Of a stretch of 64,000 nucleotides of DNA, positions 45,028 through 54,213 are shown in pieces (positions within the stretch are counted from its first letter, which is position 1; each line of letters starts with the position of its first letter). The stretch spans positions 439,868-503,867 of the forward strand of contig CALNXY010000005.1 in the NCBI GenBank assembly GCA_942490705.1, in the 5' to 3' direction. The stretch is from JAGRCP01 sp942490705. Its GTDB lineage: Bacteria > Chloroflexota > Anaerolineae > Caldilineales > Caldilineaceae. The position numbers and the translations under genes are program-made. The notes below the pieces were generated by a model. That model saw only the letters and a list, made by a program, of their open reading frames with translations, did not search any database and was not told where the DNA came from.

Positions 45028-46289
45028 TCAGTCCAGCCGACGCGGCGCGAACATCCCGGCTGCCGGGTCCTGAGCGCGACCGTGGACGACCTGTTCGGCG
45101 AGACTCTTGCCGGCGAGGAACGCGAAGCTGAGGCCGTAGCCGTTGAATCCGCACAGGGCGAACGCACCGGTGCGGCCCGGGATCGCACCGACCAGCGGCA
45201 GGCCGTCGCGGGTGCCGGCGATGATGCCGGTCCACACCGCCGGGAACGGCACGCCCTCGAGGGCCGAAGTGTTCGCGGGCGTAGCGGATCAGGTTCGCCG
45301 AGATGCGTTCGTCGTGGCCGAGTCGTCGGTGAGTCCGAGCTGTTCGCCGCGCACCGACCAGCGCATGCCGCCGACCACGAAGCGATCGCCGTGCATGCGG
45401 AAGTACTCGTAGCAGAAGTTGCTCGACATCGCGTACTGCGGGAACAGCCCGCGCAGTTCGGCCGGCAGAGGATCGGTGGCGACGATCTGGCCGCGGAACG
45501 CGAACAGCTGGCGAGACAGGAAACCCGAGGCGTCGAGCTGGCCGGCCAATGCCGAGGTGGCGTGCACCACGATGGTCGTGGCCAGCGTGCGGCCGTCGTC
45601 GAGGGTCAGCTGCCAGCCGTCGCCGTGCCCGTCGCGGACCCCGCGCACCGGCGTGTTCTCGACGATCCGTGCGCCGGCCTCACGGGCGCGGCGGGCCAGG
45701 CCGCGGACCATCGCCGCCGGCTGCACGATCGCCTCGCCGGGCAGGCGCAGCGCGCCGTGGAAGCGCTTCGCGGCGGGGAACTCGGCGGCCAGTCGTCCAC
45801 GTCCCACAGCTCGTGATCGATGCCGTCGGCGGTCAGCAGATCCGCGGCTTCGAGCAGCTCCTGCTGCTCGTGCAGGGTCTCGCTCAGCCGCAGGCCGCCG
45901 GCGACCTGCAGCTCGCAGTCGGCCAGTCCGCCGGCCTCGATCTCCTGCTCGAACAGATCGTGGTTGTGCTGGATGGACCGCCACAGCCGCCGCGCGTCGT
46001 CGCGGCCGAACTGCGAGACGATGCGGTTGTAGTGCTCGCCGAGGCCGAGCAGGACCTGGCCGTCGTTGCGCCCGCTGGCGCGGCTGGCGATCTCGTCGGC
46101 TTCGAGCAGCACCACCTCGACGCCTTCGCGGGCCAGCCACAGCGCGGCCGACACGCCGCCGATCCCGCCACCGATGACGACGACGTCGGTTCGTTCGGGC
46201 AACGGAGCGGTGTCGTCCGGGAGTCGGGCGGCCTCGCGGACCCACAGCGAGGGGTGCTGGGGTGCGTTTGGATCGGAGGGCTGGAGCAT
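45028..46289 (-). CDS. FAD-dependent amino-acid/amine oxidase, DadA type (two frameshifts)
   Basis: From ATG 46289 the product reads MLQPSDPNAPQHPSLWVREAA, then the dinucleotide-binding motif VVVIGGGIGGVSAALWLAREG and SGRNDGQVLLGLGEHY. The frame changes near 45,790 and continues with RLPGEAIVQPAAMVRGLARRA, and again near 45,270, ending in GLPLVGAIPGRTGAFALCGFNGYG. Together this is a full-length DAO-family enzyme of about 420 residues, similar to D-amino-acid dehydrogenases or gamma-glutamylputrescine oxidases. Substrate not assignable. The breaks look like sequencing indels. Confidence 0.82.
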
Positions 46290-46400
46290 GGCTGCTGAAC
46301 CAGGAGGGTGGGCGCAGATGCCGTTCGACGCAACCGCCATCGCGGATCCGGGCGGACGCAGCGGGCCTGGACGGATGGGGATCGCTACCCTGCCGATCCC

Positions 46401-47174
46401 ATGCGACTGCTGTCCTGGAACGTGAATGGTCTGCGCGCCCTGGCGAAGAAGGGCTGCCTGGAAGCCGAGTGGTTCGCCGCTGCGGATGCCGATCTGGTGC
46501 TGCTGCAGGAGACCAAGGCGCGCCATGAGGAGCTGCCGAAGTCGGTGGCCGAGTTGCCCGGCTACCACTTGCGCATGCACCATGCCGAGCGCAAGGGCTA
46601 CAGCGGCGTGGCGATCTACAGCCGGCTCGAGCCCGACGAGTGGATCGAGGGCATCGGTGACGCCGAGTTCGACTGCGAGGGCCGCGTGTTGTTCGCCCGC
46701 TGTGGCGATCTGCTGATCGGTTCGCTCTACGTGCCGAACAGTCAGGCCGAGGGCCGGCGGCTGGACTACCGCCTGCGCTTCAACGCCCGGCTCGCCGAGT
46801 TCTGCGAGGAACAACGCAGCCGCGGGCTGGCGGTGGTGCTCGGTGGCGACTTCAACGTCGCGCACCAGGAGATCGATCTGGCGCGCCCGAAGCAGAACAC
46901 CAAGAACCCCGGCTTCCTCCCCGAGGAGCGGGAGTGGTTCGGCGGTTGGCTGGAGCAGGGTTGGCTCGACACCTTCCGGCATCAGCACGAGGACCTCGAG
47001 GGCGCCTACTCATGGTGGAGCTATCGCGGCCAGGCGCGGGCCAAGAACGTCGGCTGGCGGCTCGACTACTTCTGCGTCGACGCGGCGCTCGAGTCGCGGA
47101 TTGCCGAGGTCGGTATCCTCGCCGAGGTGGCGGGTAGCGACCATTGCCCGGTGATGCTGGAGCTGGCGACATGA
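46401..47174 (+). CDS. xthA: Exodeoxyribonuclease III
   Basis: 257 residues from ATG 46401. Repairs AP sites and degrades 3' ends. Family motifs are complete: LLSWNVNGLRA, LLQETKA (metal Glu), GYSGVAIYSR, GGDFNVAHQEIDLA, and the C-terminal WRLDYFCVD and AGSDHCPVMLEL. The frame is unbroken. Its stop overlaps the next start in ATGA. Confidence 0.95.
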   Translation: MRLLSWNVNGLRALAKKGCLEAEWFAAADADLVLLQETKARHEELPKSVAELPGYHLRMHHAERKGYSGVAIYSRLEPDEWIEGIGDAEFDCEGRVLFARCGDLLIGSLYVPNSQAEGRRLDYRLRFNARLAEFCEEQRSRGLAVVLGGDFNVAHQEIDLARPKQNTKNPGFLPEEREWFGGWLEQGWLDTFRHQHEDLEGAYSWWSYRGQARAKNVGWRLDYFCVDAALESRIAEVGILAEVAGSDHCPVMLELAT

Positions 47175-48050
47175 TCGGTCGGCGGTCGGTGTGCTTCGCC
47201 GTGCTGGTTGCAGGTTGCGGCGCCGCGCCGGGGCCGACGGGCGGCGGATTCGCGTCGCTCGCAACCGGTCTGCAGGGCGTCGCCGCCCTGGCCTGGGATC
47301 CGGTCCGTGCGGAGCTGGTGGTGGCCGAGGCCGACGGCGATCGCTTGCTGCGCTGGACGCCGCAGGGGGCCGAGGCCTTCCAGGAACGCGCGCAGCGACC
47401 GCTGGCGCTGGCCTTCGACGACGATGGGCGCCTGCTGGTGATCGAGGGGCGGTCGCGCAGCCTGGTGCGCTACGACCGAAGTGGCGAGCGCTCGGTGTTG
47501 GCGACCGGCTTCGCGGCGCGGCGCTTCGAGGCACCGGTGGCGCTGGCGGCGGGGCCGGACCGCGAGGTCTGGGTGCTCGATGGCGGCGAGCGGGCGGGGC
47601 TCTACCGGCTGGCCTGGGACAGCCCGGCTCCCGATGCGAAGCGGGTGGTGACCCGGGTGCCGGCGCGGTTCGAGACGCCGCGCGCGGTGGCCTTCGCCGG
47701 CTCGCCGCCGCAGGTGGTGGTCTGCGCCGGTCCCGATTCCGTGGACATACTGCGCGCCCGTTGGGCCGCGGCCGGCGAGCTCGAGGAGCTGCGGCGGGGG
47801 GTGCGGATCGAAGGTCTGCAGATCACCGCCTCTGGTCGGTGGGCGTGATGGCTCGCTGCTGGTCGGCGGCAACGATGCCGCCGGCGGCGGCGTGATCCAG
47901 GTGTGGACCGTCGATGGCAGCCTGGTGCGGACCCTCGCCGCGCCCGGTCCGGTCGCCGCCCTGTGCATGGGCGGTGCCGACGGCCAGCGACTGTTCGTCG
48001 CCGGTCGCACGACGCTGCACTTCGTCGACTTCGACTGGCCGGGTCGCTGA
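47171..48050 (+). CDS. Beta-propeller lipoprotein (SMP-30/NHL-like), one frameshift
   Basis: The ATG at 47171 overlaps the xthA stop. A short signal peptide ends in LVAGC. Repeats of the type GLQGVAALAWDPVRAELVVAEADGDRLLRW indicate a beta-propeller like SMP-30 or NHL proteins. The frame breaks near 47,838; in the next frame the text DGSLLVGGNDAAGGGVIQVW continues to a TGA at 48050. About 290 residues in all. Coupling to xthA is probably positional only. Confidence 0.7.
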
Positions 48051-48076
48051 CCGGGCCACGACGGCGTGCGCGCCAG

Positions 48077-48424
48077 TCAGGACTGGCGATCGGGCGGCTC
48101 GCTGCCGCGGATCAGCGCGCAGTGCGTGCAGATGCCGTAGCTCCACGCGCCGGGTTCTTCGAGGTCGACCCAGCGGTCGCACTCGGGGCAGCGGTAGCGA
48201 CCGATCTCGATCCGGGCGTCGGTGGCGTCGACGTGGGTGGCGATCTCAGCGGCGATGCGGCGTCGTTCGTCGGTGGTGAGCCGGCGCTGGGCAGGGGCGA
48301 GTTCGTGGCGGAACACGTCCCAGGTCAGCTGCCGGCTGCCGGGCGTGTAGGCGAATGCCCGGCAGCGGCCGGCGATCAGGATGGTGCCGGTGACCGCGGC
48401 GGGGTCGAGATCGGGGCCTGGCAT
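48077..48424 (-). CDS. Small zinc-ribbon-like protein
   Basis: 115 residues from ATG 48424. The C-terminal half has CPECDRWVDLEEPGAW and CTHC, a C-x2-C ... C-x2-C pair typical of zinc ribbons. The N-terminal half (LTTDERRRIAAEIATHVDA) is helical. No family is recognised. Convergent with the propeller gene. Confidence 0.6.
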   Translation of the reverse strand: MPGPDLDPAAVTGTILIAGRCRAFAYTPGSRQLTWDVFRHELAPAQRRLTTDERRRIAAEIATHVDATDARIEIGRYRCPECDRWVDLEEPGAWSYGICTHCALIRGSEPPDRQS

Positions 48425-48675
48425 CCTGACGCTATCGGCAGGCCGTCGTGACCGGACCCGAGTCGATCGTGTGGCGGTGGCTTCTCCCGGCGATGGGGCG
48501 GCCGGCCGGCCGGTGGCCGTCGATCGGCCGCTACCGGGGCGGTCGCGGACCATCGCCGGTCCCGTGACAACCGGCAATCGTGCCGACACCATGGCCTCCG
48601 CGCCGTGGGGCGCTGTGGTCGGATGCCCTCGACGGCCGATACGGGGAGGGGTGCCGTGCCGCACCCGGTTCGAAC

Positions 48676-49896
48676 ATGCGCTACGGCATCCTCAGTCACC
48701 TCGGCGACATCGACGCGCTGGCCCGCGGCGGCGGTCTGCGACGGCTGGCCGACCTGGGCTTCCGGGAGGTCTCTGTCGCGGTGACCGAGGCCGGCGGGCG
48801 ACAGATCGCACCCTGGGCCACCGACGGTCCGGTGCGTGAGCTGGAGGACGGCGTGGTGCATTTCCGGCCGTCGGGCAGCGGGCCGCAGGAGCTGGTGCCG
48901 CGCACCTCGCGGCAGGTGCCCTACTCCGGGCCGACGCCGCTGGAGCTCGCCCTGCTGGAGCTGACCAACGCCGGTCTGGAGCCCTGGGCCTGGGTGCGGC
49001 CGCTCCTCGATCCGCGGCTGGGGCGGACCCACCCCGGCAGCTGTCTGGTCGACGCCTTCGGCCGGCGGCATCCCGAGGCGCTGTGCCCGGCGCGGTCGGA
49101 GGTTCAGGACCACGCGTTGGCGTTGGTCGAGGCACTCGCCAGCCGGAAGGACGGCCTGGCCGGCATCGAGCTGCAGTCGATGGGCTTCCTCGGCCACCGA
49201 GCCTCGGTGCGGCAGGTAGAGAGCAGTCTGCCGGCCGACCCCGAGGTCGACTTCCTGATGTCGCTGTGCTTCTGCGACCAGTGCGCGGCGAGCATGGGCC
49301 GCACCGGCCTGGAGGTCGGCGCGATCCGCGACAAGGTCGCCGACCTGGTGCGCAAGCGCATGGCGGACGCCGACGCCTTCGAGATCCCGCAGACGCCGCG
49401 CGCCGAGGACGCGTTTCGCCGGCTCGAGAAGGATCTCGGCGAGGCGCTGCTGTTCACCCTCTGGAGCCACCGCCTGTCGGTCTACATCCAGCTGCTCCGG
49501 CGCGTGCGTGAACAGGCCGGCGGCCGCGTGAAGATCGCCCTGCACGCCCACTTCCACTCGCTGTTCGCCGGCGATGCGATCGGCGCGCCGCTGAAGGTGG
49601 TGGGCAGCCACGTCGATGAGGTGGTGGTCGAGCACCGTGGCCAGTCGGCGGAGGCCATCGCCCGTGCGTGGCGCGCGCCTCGCGAGACCACCGCGCCGCT
49701 GCGGGCTGCGATCTGGCCGCGCGCTCCGCAGTTCCGCTCCGAGCGGGATCTGCGGCTGGTGATCGACGCGGTGCGCGAGCACGGCGGCACCGGCCTGCGC
49801 ATCGGCCAGCTCGGCCTGCTGCCTTGGCGGACGCTGGAGCGGATCGGCAGCGAGCTGCTGTCGGTGGACGGCTCGCGCGACTCGGCAGCGGGGTGA
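48676..49896 (+). CDS. Putative TIM-barrel glycosidase-like protein
   Basis: 406 residues from ATG 48676, intact. The layout suggests a TIM barrel: EPWAWVRPLLDPRLG, GIELQSMGFLGHR, then LMSLCFCDQCAASMG (a C-F-C-x2-C motif seen in several putative GH10-like/GHL families), KIALHAHFHSLF and a C-terminal TGLRIGQLGLLP. No catalytic Glu pair was pinned by eye. The function is inferred only at fold level. Confidence 0.55.
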   Translation: MRYGILSHLGDIDALARGGGLRRLADLGFREVSVAVTEAGGRQIAPWATDGPVRELEDGVVHFRPSGSGPQELVPRTSRQVPYSGPTPLELALLELTNAGLEPWAWVRPLLDPRLGRTHPGSCLVDAFGRRHPEALCPARSEVQDHALALVEALASRKDGLAGIELQSMGFLGHRASVRQVESSLPADPEVDFLMSLCFCDQCAASMGRTGLEVGAIRDKVADLVRKRMADADAFEIPQTPRAEDAFRRLEKDLGEALLFTLWSHRLSVYIQLLRRVREQAGGRVKIALHAHFHSLFAGDAIGAPLKVVGSHVDEVVVEHRGQSAEAIARAWRAPRETTAPLRAAIWPRAPQFRSERDLRLVIDAVREHGGTGLRIGQLGLLPWRTLERIGSELLSVDGSRDSAAG

Positions 49897-49918
49897 CGCC
49901 GGCCGGCCAGGTGAGGCG

Positions 49919-51737
49919 TCACTCGCGGCGCAGGCTGCGGAACGCGCTCTGCTGGACGTCGGCGACGGTCTCGCCGGCGGCGCGGTCGGGCAACCGGCGA
50001 ACTCGCCAGCGGAGCGGCTCGGAGCCCGCTGGCAGCTGCTGCCAGATGGCCTGCGGGATCTGCCAGCGGGTCGCGGCGACGCCGGCCCCGGCGGTCTCGA
50101 AGCTGCCGAGGATGAGGCCGCTGGGCAATCGCAGGTGGACGGTGTAGCGCGCCTCCGCAGGCGCTTCCTCACAGCGCCAGCGCAGGGTGGGGGGGCCGTC
50201 CACCACGGCGTCGTCAGCAGGTTCGAGGAGCTCGATGGTCGGTCGCTCGGGCGCCGCTGCCATGCCGCCGCTGAGGGCCGCGAAGTGGCGGTCGTCGGTC
50301 TGCGCCTGGGTCATGTCGAGGGCCGGGCGGCCGATGAACCAGAGCACGCCGGCGGCCAGCAGCGGCGGTGCCACGCCGAGCCAGCGCAGCCGGAGTCGCG
50401 AACGCTCGCCTTCGGCGAGCAGCACGGCGAGGCCGGCGGCGAGCAGGATCGCGACCGGACCGTAGGCCGGCAGCAGGTAGCGGCCCTGCGGCTGGACGAA
50501 GGTGGCGTTGAATCGCACCAGCCCGGCGATCACCAGCAGCGCGGCGGCGGCCTGCAGCATCACCGGCGATCGCCCGGCCGCGCAGCAGCCGGTGCGGTCG
50601 CACCAGCCAGCCGAGCAGACCGGCGGCGACGACCAGCAGGGCCAGCCATTCGGCGATCGGTGCGCGCACGGTCTGCCAGCCGAAGCCGGCGACCGCGCTC
50701 TGCGCGGTGCGGAGCGGGAAGTCCTCGGTCAGGTACTCGAAGCGGACCTCGTCCAGCGGCCGGTCGGTCGCCGTGGCGACGGTCTCCAAACGGTTGCTGG
50801 CGAAGGCCTGCTGGTGTGCCGCCAGCGCCAACGGGTCACCGTAGAGCTGTTGGTTGCGCCAGAAGAACCAGCCGGCGACGGCGGTGATCACCAGCAAGGC
50901 GACCAGGCCTGACACCAGCGTGCGGCGTCGCTCCGGCCAGGCCAGCAGGCCCAGGCCCCAGACCAGCCCGCACAGCGGCAGCAAGAACACCGAGGTCAGT
51001 TTGGTCAGCAGCGCCAGGCCGACCAGCAGGCCGATCCCCAGGCCGCGCTGCCATCCGAGCTGGTGGCGGCACACCGCGTCGGTCAGCGCGAGCAGGGCGC
51101 CCAGCGACAGCGTGGTGGCGAGATTGCCGTTCTCGACGCAGCCGTGCACCCATACCCACTGCGGCGTGCAGGCCAGCAGCACGGCGGCGGCGCCGGCGAT
51201 GCTGGGCCGCTCCGGGAACAGCCGCCTGCCGAGCAGCCAGACCAGGGTGATGGAGATCAGTCCGCAGAGCACCGAGAAGCCTCGCATCGCCCACAGCCGG
51301 TGGATCTCGGGTGCGACCGGGGCGCGCTCGTCGAAGCCGTGCAGCTTGTGGAGGGTGCTGGTGGGCGTCGGGTCGGTGGCGTCGGCGTCGTCGTGGGCGG
51401 CCGGTGCCTCGCTGAACTCGGGATTGACCCGCCAGCTCGGCAGGGTGTCGCCGAGCAGCAGGCCGGCGAGCGCGTAGTAGAGCGGCGGGTGGTGGCCGAG
51501 AGTCGCCTCGTCGTAGGCGGGCCGACCGAGTTCTGCTGCGGTGCCGGTGATCAGCGGCAGCTGACCGGTGCGGTGCAGTTGGTAGGCGTAGTAGACGTGA
51601 TCGTTCTCGTCGGGCCCCTCGAACGCGGGCGTGTATAACGCGGACGCGCCGGCGAAGGCCAGATGCAGCAGCAGGGCCGCCAGCAGGAACAGGCGGCGGG
51701 GGCGGGCCGGCGTGTCGTCGTGGGGCGCTGGGTTCAT
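49919..51737 (-). CDS. Polytopic glycosyltransferase-like protein (DUF2142/ArnT type), one frameshift
   Basis: From ATG 51737 (MNPAPHDDTPARPRR) the product has about eleven membrane segments, and the first extracytoplasmic loop has GPDENDHVYYAYQLHRTG, the acidic motif of DUF2142/GT-C-like enzymes. The frame breaks near 50,570 and continues in another frame as FNATFVQPQGRYLLPAYGPVAILLA, with a soluble C-terminal domain (ELLEPADDAVVDGPPTLRW). It likely transfers a lipid-linked sugar on the outer face. The start overlaps the methyltransferase stop (ATGA). Confidence 0.75.
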
Positions 51738-52495
51738 GACGACGGCCGAGCTTCGCCGCCGCGCCGCGCCAGCGCCAGGAGGGACACCCCGAGTGGCAGA
51801 TTCCGGCGCAGCAGCCAGCCGGCCTCGCTGGCGAACAGGCGGTAGAGGACGCGGTCGAGTCCGAACGGGGTCTGCACCGACAGATCCGAGCGGCCGTGGG
51901 GCAGAGCTCTGGCCGAGGAACGGGCGCATCGCCAGCCGCACCGCGGCGATCGGCGGCAGCAGCAGCGAGTTGAAGTAGCTCAGCCGCAAGGTCTCGAAGC
52001 CGGCGGCGGCCAGCAGGTCGCGCAGCTCGCGCCGGTGGTAGCGGCGCAGATGGTGGGCGGTCACGTCCTGGCGACCCCACAGCCAGCGCAGGGCGGGCAC
52101 CGACAGCAGCAGCGAGCCGCCCGGCTTCAGGGCGTGATGGATGCCGCGCAGGGCGGCGGCGTCGTCGGGCAGGTGCTCGAGGACGTCGAGCGCGCTGACC
52201 AGGTCGAAGCAGCCTTCGCCGAGCGGCAATTCGGTGGCGTCACCGAGCACCAGGTGGCGGGCGCCGGCGGCGCGGCAGGACTGCAGCGAGCCGCGGTCGA
52301 TGTCGACGACGGTGACCGCGCCGCGCGGCGCGAGCACCGCCAGGTTGATGCCGGAGCCGGGGCCGACGTCCAGGATCCGGGCGTCGTTCGGCAGGGTGAC
52401 GTGGGCGTCGAGCAGGCGCTCGAAGATGTGTTGCCGGGCGCGGAACCACCAGTGGCCCTGCAGTGCGCGTACTCGTCGTGGACGCTCTGCTGCAT
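51734..52495 (-). CDS. SAM-dependent methyltransferase (two frameshifts)
   Basis: From ATG 52495 (MQQSVHDEYA) the frame shifts near 52,455 into LQGHWWFRARQHIFERLLD ... ILDVGPGSGINLAVL (SAM motif I), then LPLGEGCFDLVSALDVLEHLPDD and PGGSLLLSVPALRWLWG, class I methyltransferase features. A second shift near 51,910 leads to LPHGRSDLSVQTPFGLDRVLY and the stop at 51734. The C-terminus carries hydrophobic segments. It sits between a GT2 and a GT-C gene, so it probably modifies the same glycan or lipid carrier. Confidence 0.75.
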
Positions 52496-52517
52496 GGGCT
52501 CTCAGGTGCCGGCTGGC

Positions 52518-53246
52518 TCAGGCGGCCGGCTTGCCGCGGCGACCGAAGTGGATACGGAACCACATGCGGAACACCGTCCACAAGGTCTTCGGGATGTGGC
52601 CGGCGCGCACGGTGGTGCTGCCGGCGGTGCGCGGGTAGTGGCGGACGCCCTTCTCGACCAGCCGCGAGCCCAGGTGCGACACGCGGGCCGCCATCTCGGT
52701 GTCGATGAAGAAGTCCCGCGACTCGAAGTGCAGTTGCTCGACGACCTCGCGCTTGAACAGCTTGAAGGCACAGTCGACGTCGCGAACCTTGACCAGGAAC
52801 AGCACCCGCACCAGCCGGTTGTAGATCCAGCTCAGCAGGCAGCGGGTGACCGAGTCGTAGCGGTAGACCCGGAAGCCGAACACGACATCGGCGTCCTCCA
52901 GGAGCGGCACCGTGTCCTTCAATTCGCGGATGTCGAACTGGTTGTCGGAGTCGGTGTAGAAGATCAGCTCGCCGCGGGCGGCGGTGAAGCCGGTGGCGAT
53001 GGCTGCGCCGTAGCCCTGATTCTGCTCGTGCCGGAGCAGGCGCAGCGTCGGGTGCTCGCGAGCGAGTTTCTCCACCACGGCAGCGGTGGCATCCCGGGAA
53101 CCGTCGTCGACCACCAGGACCTCGTGGTCGGTGAAGCAGGTCGGGAGGAACTCCAGAGCGGCGCGAGCGGCCTTCTCGATGCTGTCCTCCTCGTTGTACG
53201 CAGGGAGGACCACGGAGATCATCGGGAAGGGGGGCTCGAGCGCCAT
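52518..53246 (-). CDS. Family 2 glycosyltransferase
   Basis: 242 residues from ATG 53246, intact. Polyprenol-phosphate-type GT2: ISVVLPAYNEEDSIEKAA, VLVVDDGSRDATAAVV, LLRHEQNQGYGAAIATGF and YTDSDNQFDI (the D-x-D region). No C-terminal membrane segments are attached, as in DPM1-like synthases, so it may make a polyprenyl-phosphate sugar for the downstream GT-C protein. First gene of a three-gene operon. Confidence 0.85.
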   Translation of the reverse strand: MALEPPFPMISVVLPAYNEEDSIEKAARAALEFLPTCFTDHEVLVVDDGSRDATAAVVEKLAREHPTLRLLRHEQNQGYGAAIATGFTAARGELIFYTDSDNQFDIRELKDTVPLLEDADVVFGFRVYRYDSVTRCLLSWIYNRLVRVLFLVKVRDVDCAFKLFKREVVEQLHFESRDFFIDTEMAARVSHLGSRLVEKGVRHYPRTAGSTTVRAGHIPKTLWTVFRMWFRIHFGRRGKPAA

Positions 53247-53482
53247 CGCCGGAAGTAGACCACGGGTCTCGGGGGCGGGCCACCGCAGCCCGAACGGTTT
53301 CCCGTGTCGGTTGCCGGGCGTCTGGCGCGGTGGAGCCCCGGAGCGCGCTGGCCGCCGCGGCGGTCGCGTCCCGATTCGGGTCGCTGTCCGGCATGGTCCT
53401 TGCAGTGCAGGTCTCCCGAATCCACCCGGCATTCGGGCCGGGTGACCACCCATCCGACGCCATCAGACCAAGGACTGCTAGG

Positions 53483-54160
53483 ATGCTCGCCGCGATGACC
53501 CTGTTCGCCAACCACCCCATCTCGCGCGGCTTCGCCGCGCTCGGACTGTTCGCCGTCGCCACCCTGCTGGGCGCCTGCCGCAGCCCGAAGCCGCCGATCG
53601 TGCCCCTGGAAGAGCGGATGGCCGAACTCGAGCGGCCGTACCAGCAGCTCGCCGCCCAGAAGGCCGAGCTGTGGCGGGCCGGACACGAGCAGCAGGACTT
53701 CGTGTTCCCCGAGGCCGGCACGGTGCGGGTGCTGCGCTGGGAGCTGGCCGGCTGGCCCGGCCAGGTCTACGTCAAGGCGCGAGTCCACTACCTGAACACC
53801 ACCGAGATCCCGCGCAGCGAGGCCTTCGTGTGGCTGGACGTCATCGGCGCCGACGGCAACGTCGCCGGCGGTACCGCAGCGCGGTTGGTGAGCCCGATGG
53901 GCTACCCGTTCTGGCCGGGCCACGGCTATGTCGCCGAGCTGCGCGCACCGACCAACGGCGCGCACCTGGCGGCCGAAGGCTTCTCCTGGGCGGTGCAGTG
54001 CGAGGCGCCGATCGAGACCGAGCCCGGCGTCGAGCCGGTCATCATCAACCACCGCCTGGAGCAGGAGCGCGCCATCCTGCCGCCGCCGACCCAGCGTGCC
54101 AGCACCCAGGTGCGCGGCCCCGCGTTCGGCCCGCACGTGCCGGGTCAGACGCGCTGGTGA
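53483..54160 (+). CDS. Lipoprotein of unknown function
   Basis: 225 residues from ATG 53483 (a second ATG at 53495 is possible). Signal peptide ending LLGAC. The mature part has a helical start (PLEERMAELERPYQQLAAQKAELWR) and a strand-rich domain (QVYVKARVHYLNTTEIPRSEAFVWLDVIG). No domain is recognised. Confidence 0.65.
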   Translation: MLAAMTLFANHPISRGFAALGLFAVATLLGACRSPKPPIVPLEERMAELERPYQQLAAQKAELWRAGHEQQDFVFPEAGTVRVLRWELAGWPGQVYVKARVHYLNTTEIPRSEAFVWLDVIGADGNVAGGTAARLVSPMGYPFWPGHGYVAELRAPTNGAHLAAEGFSWAVQCEAPIETEPGVEPVIINHRLEQERAILPPPTQRASTQVRGPAFGPHVPGQTRW

Positions 54161-54213
54161 CCTGCCGCCGATGAGGGCCGCACGACCGGCCCTCGCCGGG
54201 TAACCTGCCCGGC

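Noticed and set aside
43917..45131. Rightward open frame crossing the second junction
   Set aside because: It spans an abrupt composition change and faces a leftward frame with consistent GC-rich third positions.
48376..50172. Leftward open frame of about 600 codons
   Set aside because: It lies opposite an intact, protein-like rightward gene and its translation is Arg/Gln-rich without domains.
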